From NCBI RefSeq assembly GCF_041008525.1, contig NZ_JBFLUG010000013.1, positions 1 to 64,000 on the forward strand: a stretch of DNA of 64,000 nt, in the 5' to 3' direction. Positions 1-8,581 of this stretch are shown here, piece after piece. The notes under the pieces were generated by a model that was not told where the DNA came from, made no database searches, and saw nothing but the letters and a program-made list of their open reading frames with translations. Source of the stretch: Parafrankia sp041008525 (GTDB lineage: Bacteria; Actinomycetota; Actinomycetes; Frankiales; Frankiaceae). A program made the position numbers and the translations under genes. Position 1 is the stretch's first letter. The number at the start of each line of letters is the position of its first letter.

Positions 1-105
1 CTGCTCGCCCTCGCTCGCCGCCTCGTCGACGTTCTGTGGGCACTCCTGCGCGACGGCCGCACGTTCGCACCAACCGCGCCGCAACCCGCTACCGCGGCGG
101 CTTGA
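1..105 (+). CDS. IS110-family transposase, C-terminal end (partial)
   Basis: The window opens inside a reading frame encoding 34 residues, LLALARRLVDVLWALLRDGR followed by TFAPTAPQPATAAA and a TGA stop. The LARRLVDVLWALLRDGR stretch is what I know as the typical extreme C-terminus of IS110/IS116-type transposases, after the C-terminal catalytic (transposase_20) region. The rest lies before base 1, so I cannot tell whether the element is intact. No terminal inverted repeats are expected for IS110, which matches none being visible here. The call rests on a short motif. Confidence 0.55.
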   Translation: MLALARRLVDVLWALLRDGRTFAPTAPQPATAAA

Positions 106-125
106 CACGGTCATTCAGATTCCCT

Positions 126-911
126 TCAGGCACGCTGCCGGCGGCCGGTGGTCGCCTCTTCGCGGGTGGTGGTCGGGGTGTCGGTGTTCGGGGTGTCGGT
201 GTTCGGGGTGTCGGTGGTCGGCTCCGCGGTGCGTCGGTCCGCGGTGTCCGTGCTCGCCGGGGCGGGAGTGGAGCCGACCGGCCGGTCGGAGCGGGCCGTC
301 GTGCCCTCGCCGGCGACGGTGAGCGCCTCGAAGATCGCCCGCAGGCTCAGGAAGCGCTCCCGCAGCGCGTCGGTGTCGTCGGGCCCCGCCCTGTCCACAA
401 CGGACTGCGTCGCGGCGGACGGCGGCCTGGCCGTGTCGGTAGCGGTGCCGGTGCCGGGACCGGTGCTCCCGGCCCGCGCCGGGCCGGGGACGCTGCGGTA
501 GCGGGAAGCGGCGGCCGGGTCGTCGACGGCGAGCAGGCTGGCGGTCTCGTCCCGGTCGTCGGTCGGATAGCCGCGCTCACGCAGCGCGGTGGTGACAAGC
601 CCGTCCGCACGTGTCGTCGCGGTCGCCGGCTCGTCGACGAACAGAGCCTGCAGAGTGGCCCACTCGGTCCGCAGGGCCGCGCGCCGGTCGCTGGTCAGCG
701 GTCGGATGTCGAGCGAGTCCCGGCGGCGGGCAATGCTGGCGAGCCGGCGTTCGGTGCCCCGCCGGTCGCCCGTCTCCTGCAACGTCCGGTCGTACTCGGG
801 GCCGAACCGGTTTCTGAGACGCGATGAACGGGAGCGATCGACGACGAAGACGACGGCGAAAACCGCGCCGAGAATCAGGACCACCAGAATGGCCCAGGCG
901 AGAAGTGACAC
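126..911 (-). CDS. Hypothetical single-pass membrane protein
   Basis: A 261-residue protein read from a GTG at 909-911, chosen because GAAAGG lies about 10 nt upstream and the protein then begins directly with its membrane segment. Residues about 3-25 (SLLAWAILVVLILGAVFAVVF) form one N-terminal transmembrane helix. A basic patch and a charged, probably helical cytoplasmic region with many Arg follow. The last third is a Pro/Thr/Asp-rich tail with the repeat TPNTD. No catalytic motif is visible. This looks like the actinobacterial 'secreted/membrane hypothetical' type with an Arg-rich linker. Function unknown. A longer in-frame start at 980 exists but would add a charged leader before the helix. 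Confidence 0.6.
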   Translation of the reverse strand: MSLLAWAILVVLILGAVFAVVFVVDRSRSSRLRNRFGPEYDRTLQETGDRRGTERRLASIARRRDSLDIRPLTSDRRAALRTEWATLQALFVDEPATATTRADGLVTTALRERGYPTDDRDETASLLAVDDPAAASRYRSVPGPARAGSTGPGTGTATDTARPPSAATQSVVDRAGPDDTDALRERFLSLRAIFEALTVAGEGTTARSDRPVGSTPAPASTDTADRRTAEPTTDTPNTDTPNTDTPTTTREEATTGRRQRA

Positions 912-997
912 CGGACACCGACCTTTCGCACCTTCGCGGATCTGTCGCGATACGCGGTGCCGAGTACCCGGCGTCAACACGTTAAAACGACGGGCCC

Positions 998-1756
998 CTA
1001 CGGCGTACCCTTCACCGGCGCAGGTTCAGCCGGACGAGGGATAGTCGCCGGTCGTGGGGCCGGCGCGGCACGCCCGCCGGCCTCTCGGGCCGACCACGCC
1101 CGGGACAGGACGAGGTGGTTGACCGTCATCAGCCAGCACCATCCGAGAAACAGGCCGGCGACGACGTCCGAGGCATAGTGCATTCCGCGGTAGGAGCGGC
1201 AGAACGCCACCACCAGCGGAACGATGACGACCAGCGGCGCCGCCACCGCGGCCGACACCGTCGGGATCCGCCCCCCGCGGTGGCGCGCGAGGCCGATCAG
1301 AATGCAGGCCAGACCGCCGTACAGGCAGACGGCAGCCGCGGTGTGGCCCGACGGGAAGCTCGCCATCGGGTCCCCCGGGTCCAGGCGGGCGACCTGCGGG
1401 CGGGGCCGGTCGACGAGGCTGTTCGACACCTCGTAGATCGCCGTCTCACCCGCGGTCAGCAGAATCACGCCGCCCGGAAGCCACCACTGCCGCGTGAACC
1501 ACACCGCCACCGCCGCGATCACCGCGGTGGCGACGATCACGACGTAGGTGTCGGAGAGGTATGTCCCGGCCCAGGTCAGGTCGAGCAGCCAGCCGTCGCG
1601 ACCCGCGGCGAGCTCGCGGGCCGCCGCCGCGTCGGCGTCGTCGATCCCGGCGAAGCCGTCGACGATCAGCCGCCCGGCGGCAACCAGCATGGCGCCGAGC
1701 ACCGCGGCCACCGTGACCAGTCCGACGGGGATGCGGAGCCTCGAGGTACCTCTCAC
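998..1756 (-). CDS. PAP2-family membrane phosphatase
   Basis: A 252-residue integral membrane protein with the three-part PAP2 (phosphatidic acid phosphatase type 2) signature. DRPRP is followed by FPSGHTAA, which carries the catalytic His of motif 2, and then CRSYRGMHYASDVVAG, an R-x5-H-x3-D motif 3. There are about six hydrophobic segments. The family removes phosphate from lipid phosphates or isoprenoid pyrophosphates at the outer membrane face; the exact substrate is not evident. The start is a GTG at 1754-1756 with GGGTGA about 8 nt upstream. The C-terminal 30 residues are a Pro/Ala-rich tail. It follows no obvious partner gene. Confidence 0.85.
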   Translation of the reverse strand: MRGTSRLRIPVGLVTVAAVLGAMLVAAGRLIVDGFAGIDDADAAAARELAAGRDGWLLDLTWAGTYLSDTYVVIVATAVIAAVAVWFTRQWWLPGGVILLTAGETAIYEVSNSLVDRPRPQVARLDPGDPMASFPSGHTAAAVCLYGGLACILIGLARHRGGRIPTVSAAVAAPLVVIVPLVVAFCRSYRGMHYASDVVAGLFLGWCWLMTVNHLVLSRAWSAREAGGRAAPAPRPATIPRPAEPAPVKGTP

Positions 1757-2024
1757 TGTGGGTCACCCGCGAGGCGGAGGCCCGGGGCCGTGCCGTGGAC
1801 GTCGACCATGCTGATCAAGGTGCCCCGCCCCGATCCAGGAGAAACGCCCGGACCCCGCCGTGATCGATGCAGCCCGGCCGGGGTGCGCATGGCACGCCGG
1901 GCCAGTCGACGACGCGGACCGGCACTCACGGATCACATAGCGCAAACCTTGCCAGGAGACATAATGAGGACACACGATCGGAAGGCCGGTGCCGCCCGCG
2001 CCCGCGCGGGGGGAGGCAACACCG

Positions 2025-3671
2025 ATGCCGAGCGCGACCGCACAGGCCGGGAACGATCGACCGGTGGGCGATCCGGCACAGCGGCGGCGGGTGCTGCTGA
2101 CCTGCCTCACCGGGATGTTCGCAACCACCTTCACCGCGACCCTGCTCACCGTCTCGCTGCGGACCGTCGCTGACGACCTGGGCAGCACCGTCGGGGTGGT
2201 CTCCTGGGCGGTGACCGGGTCGTTGTTCGCCCTCGCGGTCGCCATGCCGATCCTCGGCAAGATCGGGGACATCCGCGGCCACCGCCGGACCTTCATCACC
2301 GGCACCGCCCTCGCTGTGGTCTTCTCCGCGGCGACCGCGCTTGCCTGGGACGCGACGTCCCTCATCGCCTTCCGGATCATCGCCCAGCTCGCCGGCTCGG
2401 CGACGATCCCGGCGTCCTTCGCGATGCTGTTCGCCGTCTTCCCCCCGAACGAGCGGGTGCGCCCGTCCGCCTGGGCCTCGGGAGTGCTCTCGGGGGCGTC
2501 CGTCACCGGGCTCGCCATCGGCGGCGTGATCATCGACCTGGTCGGCTGGCGTGCCGTGTTCTCCCTGCAGGCCATCATCGCGGCGGTTCCGCTGATAGCG
2601 GCGATCCGGGTGCTGCCCCCGGACCGGGGTGTGCGCAAGGTTGCCCTCGACCGGGCCGGCGCCGCCGTCCTGGCGCTGGCGGTGTTCGCGGTGACCTTCG
2701 GCGTGAACCGGGCAGCGGTCTGGGGCGCGACCCCGCTCGTCATCATCCTCCTTACCTCGGTGGTCCCCCTGTTCTGGCTGCTCGCCGTGATCGAGCGCCG
2801 CAGCGCCGAGCCGGTCGTGCCGCTGGAGCTGCTGGCCGCTCGGGAGGTCCGGGCCGCCGGCCTCACCTCCTTCATGCTCTCCGCCTCGCACATGGGGAAC
2901 TTCCTCGTGACGCCGCTGCTCCTGCAGGGCCGCTTCGGCCTGTCGGTGACGCTCACCTCCGTCGTGACGATGTGCCGCACGCTGTCGATCGCCCTGGCCG
3001 CGCCGTCCGCGAGCTGGCTCGGGACGAGGCTCGGGCCTCGCCTGCTGGCCAGCATCGCGGGAGGCGTGTACGCGCTCGCGCTGATCCTGCTGGCCTACGG
3101 GACGATGGCCGGCGTCCTGTGGGTGGTGATCGTGGGTCTGATTTTCAGTGGTCTCGCGTTCGGGCACGCCCAGCCGCCACTGATCGTGATCGCCAGCCAC
3201 GGCGCCTCGGAGAGCAACTTCGGGCTCGTCACCTCGCTGCAGCAGACAGCGGGCCAGATCGGCGGTGTCGTCGGCACCAGCCTGCTCTCGGCCCTCGTCG
3301 CCGACACGCTGGACCCGGGCCCGTTCGCGGTCAGCTACCTGATCGCCGCCGGGTTCGCCATGCTCGCCGCCGCCGGGGTGCTGGTGCTCAGCCCACGCTC
3401 GACCACTGGTCCGCGTTCGACCACCTTCGGCGGGGCCGGCGGTGCCGGCGGTGCCGGCGCGACCGTGGGAACCGAAGCGATTGTCGGCGCCGCCGAGGAG
3501 GCCGTGGCGAGTGATGCCGCGACAAGCACCGGTATCGGCGCCGCCACGGTAGCCAGCGCCCTCGCCGATACCGACACCGGCGCAGGCGCAGACACCGACG
3601 CAGGCACCGACTCAGAGGCTGGGGCTGGGGCCAGTTCGGCGACGGGCAGTGGGCGAGAAGCCCGCGCCTGA
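2025..3671 (+). CDS. MFS transporter
   Basis: A 548-residue major facilitator transporter. The N-terminal half has the pattern TCLTGMFATTFTATLLTVSL, a motif-A-like loop (GKIGDIRGHRRTF) and the GLAIGGVIIDLVGWRAVF region, typical of drug:H+ antiporters with 12-14 membrane helices. I chose the ATG at 2025 because GGGGGGAGG lies 9 nt upstream; an earlier in-frame start at 1989 lacks this. The last 90 residues after the final helix are an Ala/Thr/Asp/Gly low-complexity tail, unusual for the family. A strong out-of-frame Shine-Dalgarno plus ATG occurs upstream at 1954-1966. A cadmium-transporter remnant begins 3 nt after the stop. Substrate unknown. Confidence 0.85.
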   Translation: MPSATAQAGNDRPVGDPAQRRRVLLTCLTGMFATTFTATLLTVSLRTVADDLGSTVGVVSWAVTGSLFALAVAMPILGKIGDIRGHRRTFITGTALAVVFSAATALAWDATSLIAFRIIAQLAGSATIPASFAMLFAVFPPNERVRPSAWASGVLSGASVTGLAIGGVIIDLVGWRAVFSLQAIIAAVPLIAAIRVLPPDRGVRKVALDRAGAAVLALAVFAVTFGVNRAAVWGATPLVIILLTSVVPLFWLLAVIERRSAEPVVPLELLAAREVRAAGLTSFMLSASHMGNFLVTPLLLQGRFGLSVTLTSVVTMCRTLSIALAAPSASWLGTRLGPRLLASIAGGVYALALILLAYGTMAGVLWVVIVGLIFSGLAFGHAQPPLIVIASHGASESNFGLVTSLQQTAGQIGGVVGTSLLSALVADTLDPGPFAVSYLIAAGFAMLAAAGVLVLSPRSTTGPRSTTFGGAGGAGGAGATVGTEAIVGAAEEAVASDAATSTGIGAATVASALADTDTGAGADTDAGTDSEAGAGASSATGSGREARA

Positions 3672-3674
3672 CCC

Positions 3675-3878
3675 ATGAAGCTGGGCATCGTCGGGCAGGC
3701 CGTCGGTCTCTTCGCCGTCACCAACGTCGACGACATCCTCGTTCTGGGGCTGTTCTTCACCCAGGGCAACGGGCGCCCACACCGCGACCGGCGCGGCCCG
3801 CGGGTGCGTCGCTGCCGGGCAGCAGCGACGGCGCCGGGCACAATGACCTGGCACCGGGATACCGAAGTCCGAACGTGA
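3675..3878 (+). pseudogene. Truncated CadD-type cadmium resistance transporter remnant
   Basis: The first about 31 residues, MKLGIVGQAVGLFAVTNVDD then ILVLGLFFTQG, match the N-terminus I know from cadmium resistance (CadD-type) transporters, where GxxxGLFAVTNxDDxxxLALFF starts the first membrane helix. After TQG the frame runs into Arg-rich sequence with no membrane character and stops at 3878. I found no continuation of the family in the other two frames. The full family has about 190-210 residues and five or six helices, so this is a stump. It may still be translated by coupling to the MFS gene, which ends 3 nt upstream. Confidence 0.55.
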
Positions 3879-4071
3879 TCCCAGCGAACCGGGCACGCGA
3901 ATCCTCACCAGACCACCGACGCCAGCGTGCCCGGGAGAGGGCTGCACGAAGAGTCGGTGAACCCAGCGCACCTGAAGACTCTCTCCGGCAGAGCCGGCTG
4001 ATACTCCATGCCCGAAACCAGTCGTGCGGAGCGCATGACTGGCGCCAATACATCACAGAAAGCGGGACGAC

Positions 4072-4482
4072 GTGGGCAGCAGCAACGTGGTCGACGGCAT
4101 CTACCGAATCAGCATCAACGGCGAGCAGCTCCTCACCAACACGGGCAACGGCCCCACCGTCCTCCTGCCCGAGAACGGCCGCGGCCAGGAGTGGGAGATC
4201 CAGAACACCGGAAACGGCACGTACACCATTCGCAACGCCTCCTCGCCGGAATTCCTCGGATTCGAGGGTGAGCCGGACACGTTCGAGCCGGTCCGCCCGC
4301 GGCCGGAGCCCCGGGAGTGGCGGATCGAGGAGGGTCCCCGGCCCGGCACCTTCAACATCGCCGTCGTGGACAACAACCAGCTCACGCTGGGGCTGCACCC
4401 GGCGCTCATCTACCCGCCCCTGATCGCACTGTCGCCGATCTTCCGCGAGGACCGGGGCTGGAACCTTCAGCCCGTCAACTGA
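4072..4482 (+). CDS. Beta-trefoil protein, I66-like protease inhibitor candidate
   Basis: A 136-residue protein from a GTG start (AGAAAGCGGG is upstream). It opens with DGIYRISINGEQLLTNTGNG and shows three related blocks with a strand-turn-strand pattern ending in W (QEWEIQNTGNGTYTI, REWRIEEGPRPGTFNI, RGWNLQPV). This is the layout of beta-trefoil proteins, and the DGxYRI start resembles actinobacterial members of the I66 serine-protease-inhibitor family. There is no signal peptide, so the product is probably cytoplasmic. Seen: the repeat pattern and start. Inferred: the family. A ricin-type lectin fold is the alternative, but no QxW lectin motif is present. It stands alone between transporter remnants and a flavin-binding protein gene. 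Confidence 0.45.
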   Translation: MGSSNVVDGIYRISINGEQLLTNTGNGPTVLLPENGRGQEWEIQNTGNGTYTIRNASSPEFLGFEGEPDTFEPVRPRPEPREWRIEEGPRPGTFNIAVVDNNQLTLGLHPALIYPPLIALSPIFREDRGWNLQPVN

Positions 4483-4621
4483 CCCGGCGGCCCGCCCGGC
4501 AGGTCTGATCACCGCTGGATGAGCCGCAGGTGGAGACCGGGGGTGGGAGGCACCGCGGTGGGAGACACCGCCGACTGGCCTCCCACCCCCGACGAGGTCC
4601 GGCGGTACCCGGCAGGCACCG

Positions 4622-5152
4622 TCAGAAGCGCCAGCGGCTCGCCCCGCCGGGCTCGACAGTCTGCAGCGCCGTGGCGGCGGACGAGGTGATCCGGTAGACG
4701 TGCCAGGGCGGCGGCCCCGCGGACGGGGCACTGAACTCCGCGGTCAGCGCCCGACCGGACTCGTCCACCCGCGCCGGCCAGCCGTCCGCGCTCCAGTGGG
4801 TGGCCATCGCCGCCACGGTCGGCGGGTCGGTCACCTGGTTCGCCCGGCCCTCCACCACCAAGTCGTACTCATCGAGGGCCAGGCTCAGCGCGCAGCGCGG
4901 ATCGCGGGCGATGTTGCGCGCCTTGCGGGTGCGCTCCCCCGTCTCGAACCAGAAGACACCGTCGATGTACAGCGCTCCGATGCCGGTGACATGCGGGGAC
5001 CCGTCCGCGTTGATCGTCGTCAGCCAGCAGGTGTGCCGGTCGGGCCCGCCGCTGCCCGGCGCCTGGGTGAACCCGGCATCCAGACGCGCCTGGATGGCGG
5101 CCCAGTCCAGCAGCGGCAGGTCGTAGAGGTCGGCGAGATTCGTGACGTCCAT
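4622..5152 (-). CDS. Pyridoxamine 5'-phosphate oxidase-family (split-barrel flavin) protein
   Basis: A 176-residue protein if translation starts at the ATG at 5150-5152; a GTG five codons upstream is also possible and no ribosome site decides. The core reads TCWLTTINADGSPHVTGIGALYIDGVFWFETGERTRKARNIARDPRCALSLALDEYDLVVEGRA. This is the FMN/F420-binding split-barrel pattern: strand, DGSPHV, then the K/R-x-RN cofactor-phosphate region. Actinobacterial members are often F420-dependent reductases or biliverdin-type reductases; which cofactor is used here cannot be read from sequence. The gene is divergent from the AfsR-like regulator, with about 155 nt between starts. Confidence 0.8.
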   Translation of the reverse strand: MDVTNLADLYDLPLLDWAAIQARLDAGFTQAPGSGGPDRHTCWLTTINADGSPHVTGIGALYIDGVFWFETGERTRKARNIARDPRCALSLALDEYDLVVEGRANQVTDPPTVAAMATHWSADGWPARVDESGRALTAEFSAPSAGPPPWHVYRITSSAATALQTVEPGGASRWRF

Positions 5153-5308
5153 GCCTGTACAGACCACGCCCGGGCCCGGAACTCATCGCCAGCCGGATCT
5201 CCACCTCCGTACGACAGGCCCGAACCAGCTCGGCTAGTATGTGCGCGCCGCCTCCCACAGCGGTCGCAAGCGGACAAAGCCGTCCTGTCCATCCGGGAGT
5301 CGACAGAC

Positions 5309-8300
5309 GTGGCTGGGCGAGCCTCTCCAGTTCGGCCTGGCAGCACAGATCAACCAGCCGGCGCCGGTTCACTGCGCCTGCAGATCCTCGGCCCGCTGCG
5401 GCTGTGGCGTGACGGCGCCGAGCTGGATGCCGGCCCCCGTCAGCAGGCGCAGATGTTGGCGCTGTTCCTGGCGCGCGTGGGCCGCCCGGTGAGCACGAGA
5501 GAGCTCATCGACCTGATCTGGGCCGACGACGTCCCGGCCAGTGCACTCAACATCATTCACAAGTACGTCGGGGCCCTGCGGCGGGTACTCGAACCCGCGC
5601 TGCCCGCCCGGGAACCTGGAACCTACCTGCACCGCCGCGGCAACGGGTACGTGTTCGACGCCGGCCCCCACACCCTGGACCTCGTCACCTTCCGTGACCT
5701 CCTCAAGGCCGCCCAGGCCGCTCTCGCCGAGCATGCTCGCGACGTGGCGCTCGACCACCACGTCGAGGCGCTCGGCCTCTGGCAGGGCCCCGCGGGGGAC
5801 GGAGCCTTTCACGGATCGACCACACCACCCGTCCTGGCCGCCCTCGACGACGAGTTCCATGCCGCGTGCGCGGCAGCGGCCGACCTGGCCGTGGCGTCAC
5901 ACCAGCCGGCGCGGGTGATCCCGCCGTTGCAGCTGGCCGCGTCGATGGCACCGTTCCACGAACCCGTGCAGGCCAGCCTCATCACCGCCCTCGGCGCCGC
6001 AGGACGGCAGGCGGAGGCGCTGTCGATGTTTCAGGCGGTCCGCGACCGTCTCGCCGAGGAGCTCGGCATCGACCCCGGCCCGGCGCTGCGGGCCGCGCAC
6101 CAGCGAGTGCTGACGCAGACCCCGAGGCCGGCCGCGAACGCAGTCGCGACGAGCGCGAGCGCAAGCGCGGGTGCGGATGCGGGTGCGGGTGCGGGTGCAC
6201 CGGCAAGGCAGGCAGCCGGGCTGGTCGGCCGGCGCGACGAGCTCGGCGTGCTGCGGCAGGCCATCGAGGCGGCGCTCGCCGGCCGCACCGGGCTCGGCAT
6301 CGTCGAGGGCGAACCGGGGGTGGGCAAGACCCACCTGCTGGAGCAGGCTGCCGCCGCCGCGGACCAGCGTGGAGCGCGCGTCGTCTGGGCCTCCTGCCTG
6401 GAGGGCGACGGAACACCACCGATGTGGCCGTGGGAGCAGGCGCTCGGGGCTGTTCTCGACGGACTGCCCGCGCCGGCACGCGAGACGTGGCTGGCCAGCG
6501 AGCTCGGTGGTCTCCTCGCATCCCGACATGATGACGCCGCGCCACCGGCTTCCGGCGCCCGCGCACAGTTCCGTCTGTTCGAGCAGGTCGTGGCCGTCAT
6601 CGGCGAGGCTGCCGCGGAACGGCCGATGCTGCTCGTCCTGGACGATCTTCAATGGGCCGATGCGGCCTCGCTCCAGCTGTTCGGCCACCTCGCGGGCCGG
6701 CTGCCCCCCGGCACCGCGATCATCGGCGCTCTTCGCGACCGCGCCCCCGGACCCGGCTCCGACCTTTCGCGGGTGCTCGCCGCCGCCAGCCGGCTGACCA
6801 GCCACCGCAGGATCCCGCTCGGCCCGCTCGGCCTGACCGAGGTCGCCGAACTCATCCGCCGCGAGACCGGCCACGAACCGGGCGCGGACGTCGCCCGCAC
6901 CATCCATGTGCGCACTGCCGGCAATCCCTTCTTCGTCCGTGAACTGTCGCGGCTCCTCAGCGACCGCGGCGCGCTCAGCGACAGCGACAGCGACAGCTGC
7001 AACGGGGGCGGCGACGGCCACAGGGAGGCATCTGTCCGCGCCGGAGTGCCGGCCACCGTGCGGGACGTCGTCCGCGACCGGATGGCAGGCCTCGACGACG
7101 GCGGACGCGACCTGCTCCGGGTCGCCGCGCTCATCGGCCGTGACCTCGACCTCGACCTGCTCGCGCGTGCCGCCGGCCTCGGCAGGACGGACTGCCTCGA
7201 ACGCCTCGAACCGCTGCGCGCGCTCGGCCTGCTCGAATCGGCACCGGACGACCCGCTCTCGTGGCGCTTCGCGCACGACATCGTCCGCGAGTCGGTCACC
7301 GGGACAACGGCGCATCAGCAGGCCATCCGGCTGCACCTGCGCATCGCGGACGCGCTCGAGGAAAGTCTCGCCGACGACGAGTCGATCACCGAGCGCCTCG
7401 CGTACCACCTGCGGGCCGCCGGCCCCCTCGCCGACCCGGTCCGCACCGTGGAGGCGCTGAAACGCGCCGGCCGCCGCGCCGCGACCAGACTCGCGTTCAC
7501 GGCCGCCGATCGGCACCTCGAATCAGCCGCCCAGATCGCGCGAGCCGCCGGGCTCCCGGAACTCGAGCTCTCCGCCCTCTCGCTGCTCGCCATCGCCCCG
7601 CGCCGCCAGGCCGGGTTCGGTGGAACGACCTTCGATCTGCTGGAGCGCGCGGAGCTCCTGGCCCGCCAGCTCGGCCGCGAGGTCGAGGCCGCCGGCCTCC
7701 TCTTCGCTCGTCTCTTCGGGGCCTACACCTTCCTGGAGTGGGACCGTGAACGGCTGGTCCGCCGGCTCGCCGAGCAGGGGGAGGCGTCCCGCGATCCGGT
7801 CGTCCAGGTGTACGGCCGGCAGGCCTGGGGCCTGCATCAGTGGGACAGCGGCAACATCGGCGAGGCCTACCGGTGTTTCAGCGGGAACGACCCCGCCCTT
7901 CTCGACGGGGTTGTCTCGTCGCACAGCGAGACCCCGATCCGGCGTGACGTCTCGGGTGAGTGGCCCGGCTGGCTGGCCGTCGTCACCGCACTCCACGGTG
8001 ACGTCGGGACCGCGGCGGCCATGATCGGCAAGTGGAACGGCCCGGAGGACCCGTACGCCGTCGCGACCTGGGCGTACTACGTCACCATCATCGCGGCGAT
8101 GGCCGGTGACGCGGGCTGGGTGATGCGCACGATCGAGCGGTGGATGGCCGTGGGCACCGGTCGCGCCGCCGTCCAGCAGGAGCACTACGTGCGGCTGAAC
8201 TGGTACTGGGCGCGCGCCCTCACCGGCGATGACCCGGCCGGTGTCGTGGCGGAGGCCGAACAGCTCCTGGCCGGGACGCTGGTCGACCCGCCACGGTGGG

Positions 8301-8581
8301 GAGTCGCCTTCGGCCACGCACTGATCGCCGAGATGTGGTTGGCCGCCGGCCTGCCGGACAAGGCGGGTACCGCCCTCGACCGGGCGGACCACGCCCTCGA
8401 GGCCTACGGCCAGCGCTACGCGGAAGGACTTGTCCTGCTGCTGCGAGCGCGCCTGCTCCACGCCCGCAACGAACCCACCACCGCGGTACGGGCCGCCGCC
8501 GAGAAGGCCCGCGAGCGGTCCACCGAACGCGAGTCCTACCTCTTCGCCCGCCGCGCCGAGAGGTTCCTCGCCACGCTCTGA
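5309..8581 (+). CDS. AfsR/SARP-type regulator: BTAD domain plus AAA ATPase
   Basis: A 1090-residue multi-domain transcriptional activator. Residues about 20-95 are an OmpR-like winged helix (LRLQILGPLRLWRDGAELDA), then a BTAD helical domain to about residue 265 (LEEALG-like AEALSMFQAVRDRLAEELGIDPGPALR). After an Ala/Gly linker comes a STAND-type ATPase with Walker A GEPGVGKT (334-341) and Walker B LLVLDDLQWAD near 445, then a long helical TPR-like C-terminus. The GTG at 5309 is chosen because GGAG lies about 10 nt upstream and the wHTH follows directly; much longer in-frame extensions run antisense to the PNPOx gene. A TAGTAT hexamer at 5235-5240 could be the -10. Targets unknown; such genes often regulate secondary metabolism. 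Confidence 0.85.
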   Translation: MAGRASPVRPGSTDQPAGAGSLRLQILGPLRLWRDGAELDAGPRQQAQMLALFLARVGRPVSTRELIDLIWADDVPASALNIIHKYVGALRRVLEPALPAREPGTYLHRRGNGYVFDAGPHTLDLVTFRDLLKAAQAALAEHARDVALDHHVEALGLWQGPAGDGAFHGSTTPPVLAALDDEFHAACAAAADLAVASHQPARVIPPLQLAASMAPFHEPVQASLITALGAAGRQAEALSMFQAVRDRLAEELGIDPGPALRAAHQRVLTQTPRPAANAVATSASASAGADAGAGAGAPARQAAGLVGRRDELGVLRQAIEAALAGRTGLGIVEGEPGVGKTHLLEQAAAAADQRGARVVWASCLEGDGTPPMWPWEQALGAVLDGLPAPARETWLASELGGLLASRHDDAAPPASGARAQFRLFEQVVAVIGEAAAERPMLLVLDDLQWADAASLQLFGHLAGRLPPGTAIIGALRDRAPGPGSDLSRVLAAASRLTSHRRIPLGPLGLTEVAELIRRETGHEPGADVARTIHVRTAGNPFFVRELSRLLSDRGALSDSDSDSCNGGGDGHREASVRAGVPATVRDVVRDRMAGLDDGGRDLLRVAALIGRDLDLDLLARAAGLGRTDCLERLEPLRALGLLESAPDDPLSWRFAHDIVRESVTGTTAHQQAIRLHLRIADALEESLADDESITERLAYHLRAAGPLADPVRTVEALKRAGRRAATRLAFTAADRHLESAAQIARAAGLPELELSALSLLAIAPRRQAGFGGTTFDLLERAELLARQLGREVEAAGLLFARLFGAYTFLEWDRERLVRRLAEQGEASRDPVVQVYGRQAWGLHQWDSGNIGEAYRCFSGNDPALLDGVVSSHSETPIRRDVSGEWPGWLAVVTALHGDVGTAAAMIGKWNGPEDPYAVATWAYYVTIIAAMAGDAGWVMRTIERWMAVGTGRAAVQQEHYVRLNWYWARALTGDDPAGVVAEAEQLLAGTLVDPPRWGVAFGHALIAEMWLAAGLPDKAGTALDRADHALEAYGQRYAEGLVLLLRARLLHARNEPTTAVRAAAEKARERSTERESYLFARRAERFLATL

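Noticed and set aside
4700..5308. N-terminal extension of the AfsR-like gene
   Set aside because: It would run antisense through the PNPOx gene; the GTG at 5309 has a ribosome site and starts next to the winged helix.
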